DNA from: Streptomyces profundus
GTDB lineage: Bacteria; Actinomycetota; Actinomycetes; Streptomycetales; Streptomycetaceae
Direction: 5' to 3'
Assembly (NCBI RefSeq): GCF_020740535.1
Contig: NZ_CP082362.1
Coordinates: 4,772,501 to 4,836,500 of the forward strand
DNA: 64,000 bases
Positions within the stretch are counted from its first letter, which is position 1; every line of letters starts with the position of its first letter. Below, in pieces: positions 61,436 to 64,000 of the stretch. Below the pieces are notes generated by a model. That model was not told the origin of the DNA and did not search any database. It saw only the letters and a list, made by a program, of their open reading frames with translations. The translations under genes and the position numbers were made by a program.

Positions 61436-62265
61436 TGCCCGAGGGCCACGTCATCCACCGGCTGGCGGCCGACTACGCGGAACGGTTCGCCGGCCGGCCG
61501 GTGCGGGTGGACAGCCCCCAGGGCAAGTTCGCCGACACCGCGGCGCTGCTCGACGGCCAGCCGATGACCGGCACCGAGGCCCACGGCAAGCATTTGTTCC
61601 TCGGATTTCCCGGGGCCCTCGGGTTCCCCGAGCCGCTGGGCTGGGTCCACGTCCACCTCGGCCTCTACGGCAAGGTCGCCTTCGGCACCGGTCCCGCGCC
61701 CGCCCCCGTCGGCCAGATACGGCTCCGCCTGGCCAACGGCGAGCACTGGGCCGAGCTCCGCGGCCCCAACACCTGCGCGCTGCGCACCGAGCAGGAGCGG
61801 GCCGCCGTCGCCGCGCGCCTCGGCCCCGACCCGCTGCGCGCCGACGCCGACCCCGAGGCCGCCTGGCGCCGCGTCTCCACCAGCCGCACGGCCGTCGCCA
61901 CCCTGCTGATGGACCAGAGCGTGATCGCCGGCGTGGGCAACGCCTACCGCGCCGAGGTCCTCTTCCGGCACGGCATCGCCCCCCACCGGGCCGGCCGTGA
62001 CCTGGGCCGGTCCGAATGGGAAGCCTGTTGGGCCGATCTGGTCAGCCTGATGCGGGAGGGCGTCCGGCTGGGCCGGATCGACACCGTCCGCCCCGAACAC
62101 ACCCCCGAGGCGATGGGGCGCCCGCCCAGGGTGGACGACCACGGCGGCGAGGTCTATGTCTACCGCAGGGCCGGTCAGAGCTGTCTGGTCTGCGAGGGAC
62201 CGGTGGCGACCGCACCCCTCGCCGCCAGAAATCTCTTCTGGTGTCCACGCTGTCAGCGCCGCTGA
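61435..62265 (+). CDS. nei: Fpg/Nei-family DNA glycosylase (endonuclease VIII-like)
   Basis: A 276-residue DNA-repair glycosylase/lyase for oxidised bases. The catalytic N terminus after Met removal is PEGHVIHRL (Pro-Glu), of the Nei2-type PEGH rather than PEGP/PELP. The helix-two-turn-helix region includes MDQSVIAGVGNAYRAEVLF (Asn-Ala-Tyr), and the C-terminal zinc finger is CLVCEG...CPRCQ. The start must be the ATG at 61435 because the Pro must be residue 2. It overlaps the rpiB stop. Confidence 0.93.
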   Translation: MPEGHVIHRLAADYAERFAGRPVRVDSPQGKFADTAALLDGQPMTGTEAHGKHLFLGFPGALGFPEPLGWVHVHLGLYGKVAFGTGPAPAPVGQIRLRLANGEHWAELRGPNTCALRTEQERAAVAARLGPDPLRADADPEAAWRRVSTSRTAVATLLMDQSVIAGVGNAYRAEVLFRHGIAPHRAGRDLGRSEWEACWADLVSLMREGVRLGRIDTVRPEHTPEAMGRPPRVDDHGGEVYVYRRAGQSCLVCEGPVATAPLAARNLFWCPRCQRR

Positions 62266-62334
62266 GACTGCCGGATGTCGGTGCGGGCCCGTATCCTCGG
62301 GCTTCATCAGGTGACTGGGGGTGGAATGTTGGGG

Positions 62335-63567
62335 TTAGAAGCCGTGCGGCAACCAGGGCGCCAGATGATGGCCGAAGGCCGTCGAGGCCGACGCCAGCGC
62401 TCCCGCGCGCTCCTCGCTGACCAGCCCGGCCGTCGCCAGCCCGGCCAACGAGCTGTCGCCCAGGTAGGCGGTGCTCAACGCCCGCACATCCAGGGTCAGT
62501 TCGGCGGCGTCCCCGGTGCGCTCGCAGACCGCCCCGCTCGCGCCGCCGCTCAGCCGCCACCGGCCCGCGTTCCAGGGACAGAAGTCGTCCTTCACATCGA
62601 GCACCACGTCCACCTCGGTCGCGTAGCGGCGCGCCGCCAGCGCGCCGCCCACCTCGACCGTCCGCAGATGGAGCCGGTCCCGCACCTGGAGCGAACAGCT
62701 GCGGACATCGTTCACCAGATGCTGGAAGGGGTCGTCCACCGGACGGCCCGTCAGGTGCACCCAGGACATCAGGTCCAGGCCCAGCAGGTAGCGCAGCAGC
62801 GCGGCGTAGGCGGCCGGATCGACCGCGTCCAGATCCCGGACGAGCACCTGCCCCACCGGCACGGTCTGGTCCCAGAGCGGCTTGCTCGCGTAGCGGGCGT
62901 AGCCGAGCAGCTCCCCGTCCCGCTCGGCCAGCACACAGCGCCGCTCGGAGGCGCCGCCGCGCTCCCGCTCCGGATCCAGCAGCGGCAGCCGCTCCCAGCC
63001 GGGGCGCCGCTCCAGCATCCCCGGCCGCCGGCCCAGCAGTTCGGCGTAGAGCGCCTCGCAGCGCTCCAGCGCCTCCCCGGGCGAGACCACGGTCAGCTCG
63101 ATGTCGTCGATGCCCGGCGGGGCGATGGCCAGCTCCACCCGATGGGTGTCGATCCGCGCGGTGAGCGAACGCGCCGCCACGCCGTAGCCGAACCTGCCGT
63201 AGATCGCGGCCTCGGCCGCCGTCAGCAGCGAGAGGGTCTCGCCGCGCTCGTACGCGTCCCGCAGCCCGTCGGCCATCAGCCGGCGCAGCAGCCCGCGCCT
63301 GCGGTGCGTCCCGGCCACGGAGACCATGGTCACCCCGCCGGCGTCGACCACCGCGCCGCCGGGCAGCGAGACGCCCAGGTTGAACGCGCCGAAGGTGCCG
63401 ACCACCCGGCCCCGGTCGAAGGCGCCCACACTCCGGTCGAGATCCGCCAGATCCCGCCAGAGCTTCGCCTCCTCCGGAGCCTCGGGAACACCGCCGAACG
63501 CCCATTCAAGGGCGCCGTACCAGCGCTCCCACTCGTCTTCCTTGATGGTCCGCACCTCGATCGTCAT
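62335..63567 (-). CDS. Eis-like GNAT N-acetyltransferase
   Basis: A 410-residue three-domain acetyltransferase. The first GNAT unit has AGVTMVSVAGTHRRRGLLRR (with GGVTMVSVAGTHRRRG at about 77-93) for acetyl-CoA. The second GNAT-like unit is at about 160-290, and an SCP2-like domain ends it (DVRALSTAYLGDSSLAGLA). The C-terminal residue is Phe, as in Eis enzymes where it is catalytic. Relatives acetylate aminoglycosides or proteins; the role here is not known. ATG at 63567; convergent with the nei-like gene. Confidence 0.88.
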   Translation of the reverse strand: MTIEVRTIKEDEWERWYGALEWAFGGVPEAPEEAKLWRDLADLDRSVGAFDRGRVVGTFGAFNLGVSLPGGAVVDAGGVTMVSVAGTHRRRGLLRRLMADGLRDAYERGETLSLLTAAEAAIYGRFGYGVAARSLTARIDTHRVELAIAPPGIDDIELTVVSPGEALERCEALYAELLGRRPGMLERRPGWERLPLLDPERERGGASERRCVLAERDGELLGYARYASKPLWDQTVPVGQVLVRDLDAVDPAAYAALLRYLLGLDLMSWVHLTGRPVDDPFQHLVNDVRSCSLQVRDRLHLRTVEVGGALAARRYATEVDVVLDVKDDFCPWNAGRWRLSGGASGAVCERTGDAAELTLDVRALSTAYLGDSSLAGLATAGLVSEERAGALASASTAFGHHLAPWLPHGF

Positions 63568-63724
63568 GCGGACATACCTACCAAGGATCACCCTCCCGGG
63601 CGATTCGATTTCCCCACTTCCACGCGGTCGGGGGGCCGCGCCCACCGGCGCCGCGAGGGCGCACGCATGTCCGAGCATCCCAGGGGTTCGACGTGCGGCT
63701 GACCCGGTGGATAAGGTCCCAAAC

Positions 63725-64000
63725 CATGACACGCCCCAGCGTGCCCGCCCCTCCCAAGGAGAGCCTGCGGGCGCGGAGCCGCAAGGTCCTCCACCGCGCG
63801 CGCGTCGGGCTGCGCCGATCCGCCGTCGACTACTTCAGGGGCGGCGGTTCGGACTGGATCGCCTTCACGGCCCTGATGCTCTCCATCCCCATGCTCGCCT
63901 TCGGCACCGCGACCTGGCCGGAGTGGTGCCCGCCCGAGGCGCTGCTGCTGCCGCTGGTCGCCGCCGGGCTGCTGCTGCGCCCCGCCAGCCTGCTGGGGCT
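63725..64000 (+). CDS. N-terminal part of a membrane protein (probable PP2C-type phosphatase), cut by the right edge
   Basis: Ninety-two codons are visible: a basic start (MTRPSVPAPPKESLRARSRK), then SAVDYFRGGGSDWIAFTALM and two hydrophobic segments (TALMLSIPMLAFGTATW; LLLPLVAAGLLLRPASLLG). The DYFRGxGSDW-then-helices opening recalls membrane-bound streptomycete PP2C/SpoIIE-type phosphatases, but the catalytic part lies beyond the window. No firm family call. Confidence 0.6.

Overview
The window is a very GC-rich actinobacterial chromosome segment. GTG and TTG starts are common, genes are packed into 4-nt overlapping operons, and the gene families (DUF317, Replic_Relax, mycothiol-dependent DsbA-like oxidoreductase, PknG/GlnH/GlnX set, ABC-F EttA, LAxTG thioester protein, two PepN paralogues) point to Streptomyces or a close relative. 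This is inferred from families and base composition only; no rRNA or species marker is present.

Bases 1 to about 22,330 are an integrative conjugative element (ICE) at the 3' end of a minus-strand tRNA-Arg(UCU) gene (22256-22328). Cargo at the left end is two DUF317 proteins, a twin winged-helix regulator closed by a 17-bp terminator, and an aminoglycoside-phosphotransferase-like kinase. A leftward 12-gene set (16738 to 4019) starts with a sigma-like regulator. It then encodes a type IV secretion machine (VirB2-like pilin, VirB6/TrbL-like membrane protein, PrgI, VirB4, VirD4/TraG, Replic_Relax protein, lytic transglycosylase/NlpC-P60) and ends in a WXG100/type VII-style four-gene module. Most junctions are 4-nt overlaps. 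Rightward genes encode a conserved hypothetical, a DNA methyltransferase, an excisionase and a tyrosine integrase.

The integrase end of the ICE is layered. Just after the integrase lies a 30-nt diverged copy of the tRNA-Arg 3' end (20646-20675). Then come an 11-repeat CRISPR array without cas genes in the window (20824-21522), a decayed piece of a second related integrase (about 21945-22240), and the real tRNA. This looks like successive or tandem integrations with a CRISPR array held between two attachment sites.

From 22.5 kb the content is core chromosome: two dynamin/YfjP-like GTPases, a sortase-anchored thioester-domain surface protein, EttA, a thioesterase, a truncated globin, a Drr-like ABC exporter, and a leftward phosphosignalling operon (42694 to 33091). 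That operon holds GlnX-like sensor, GlnH-like binding protein, coiled-coil protein, PknG-like kinase, PP2C phosphatase and FHA protein. Next come a GNAT, a lone tnpB element with a strong 3' hairpin, an MscS channel, an HNH endonuclease, and a small proline-rich ORF overlapping malQ.

Two M1 aminopeptidase N paralogues (49777-52338 and 55433-58024) bracket about 1.9 kb of non-genic DNA, of which about 1 kb is low-complexity repeat with an exact 80-bp internal duplication, plus a DUF559/AbiEi-like gene. The right end carries a DsbA-like oxidoreductase, Fe/Mn superoxide dismutase with palindromes at its promoter, a GNAT, BioY, RpiB overlapping a Nei/Fpg glycosylase, an Eis-like acetyltransferase, and the start of a membrane protein cut by the window edge.
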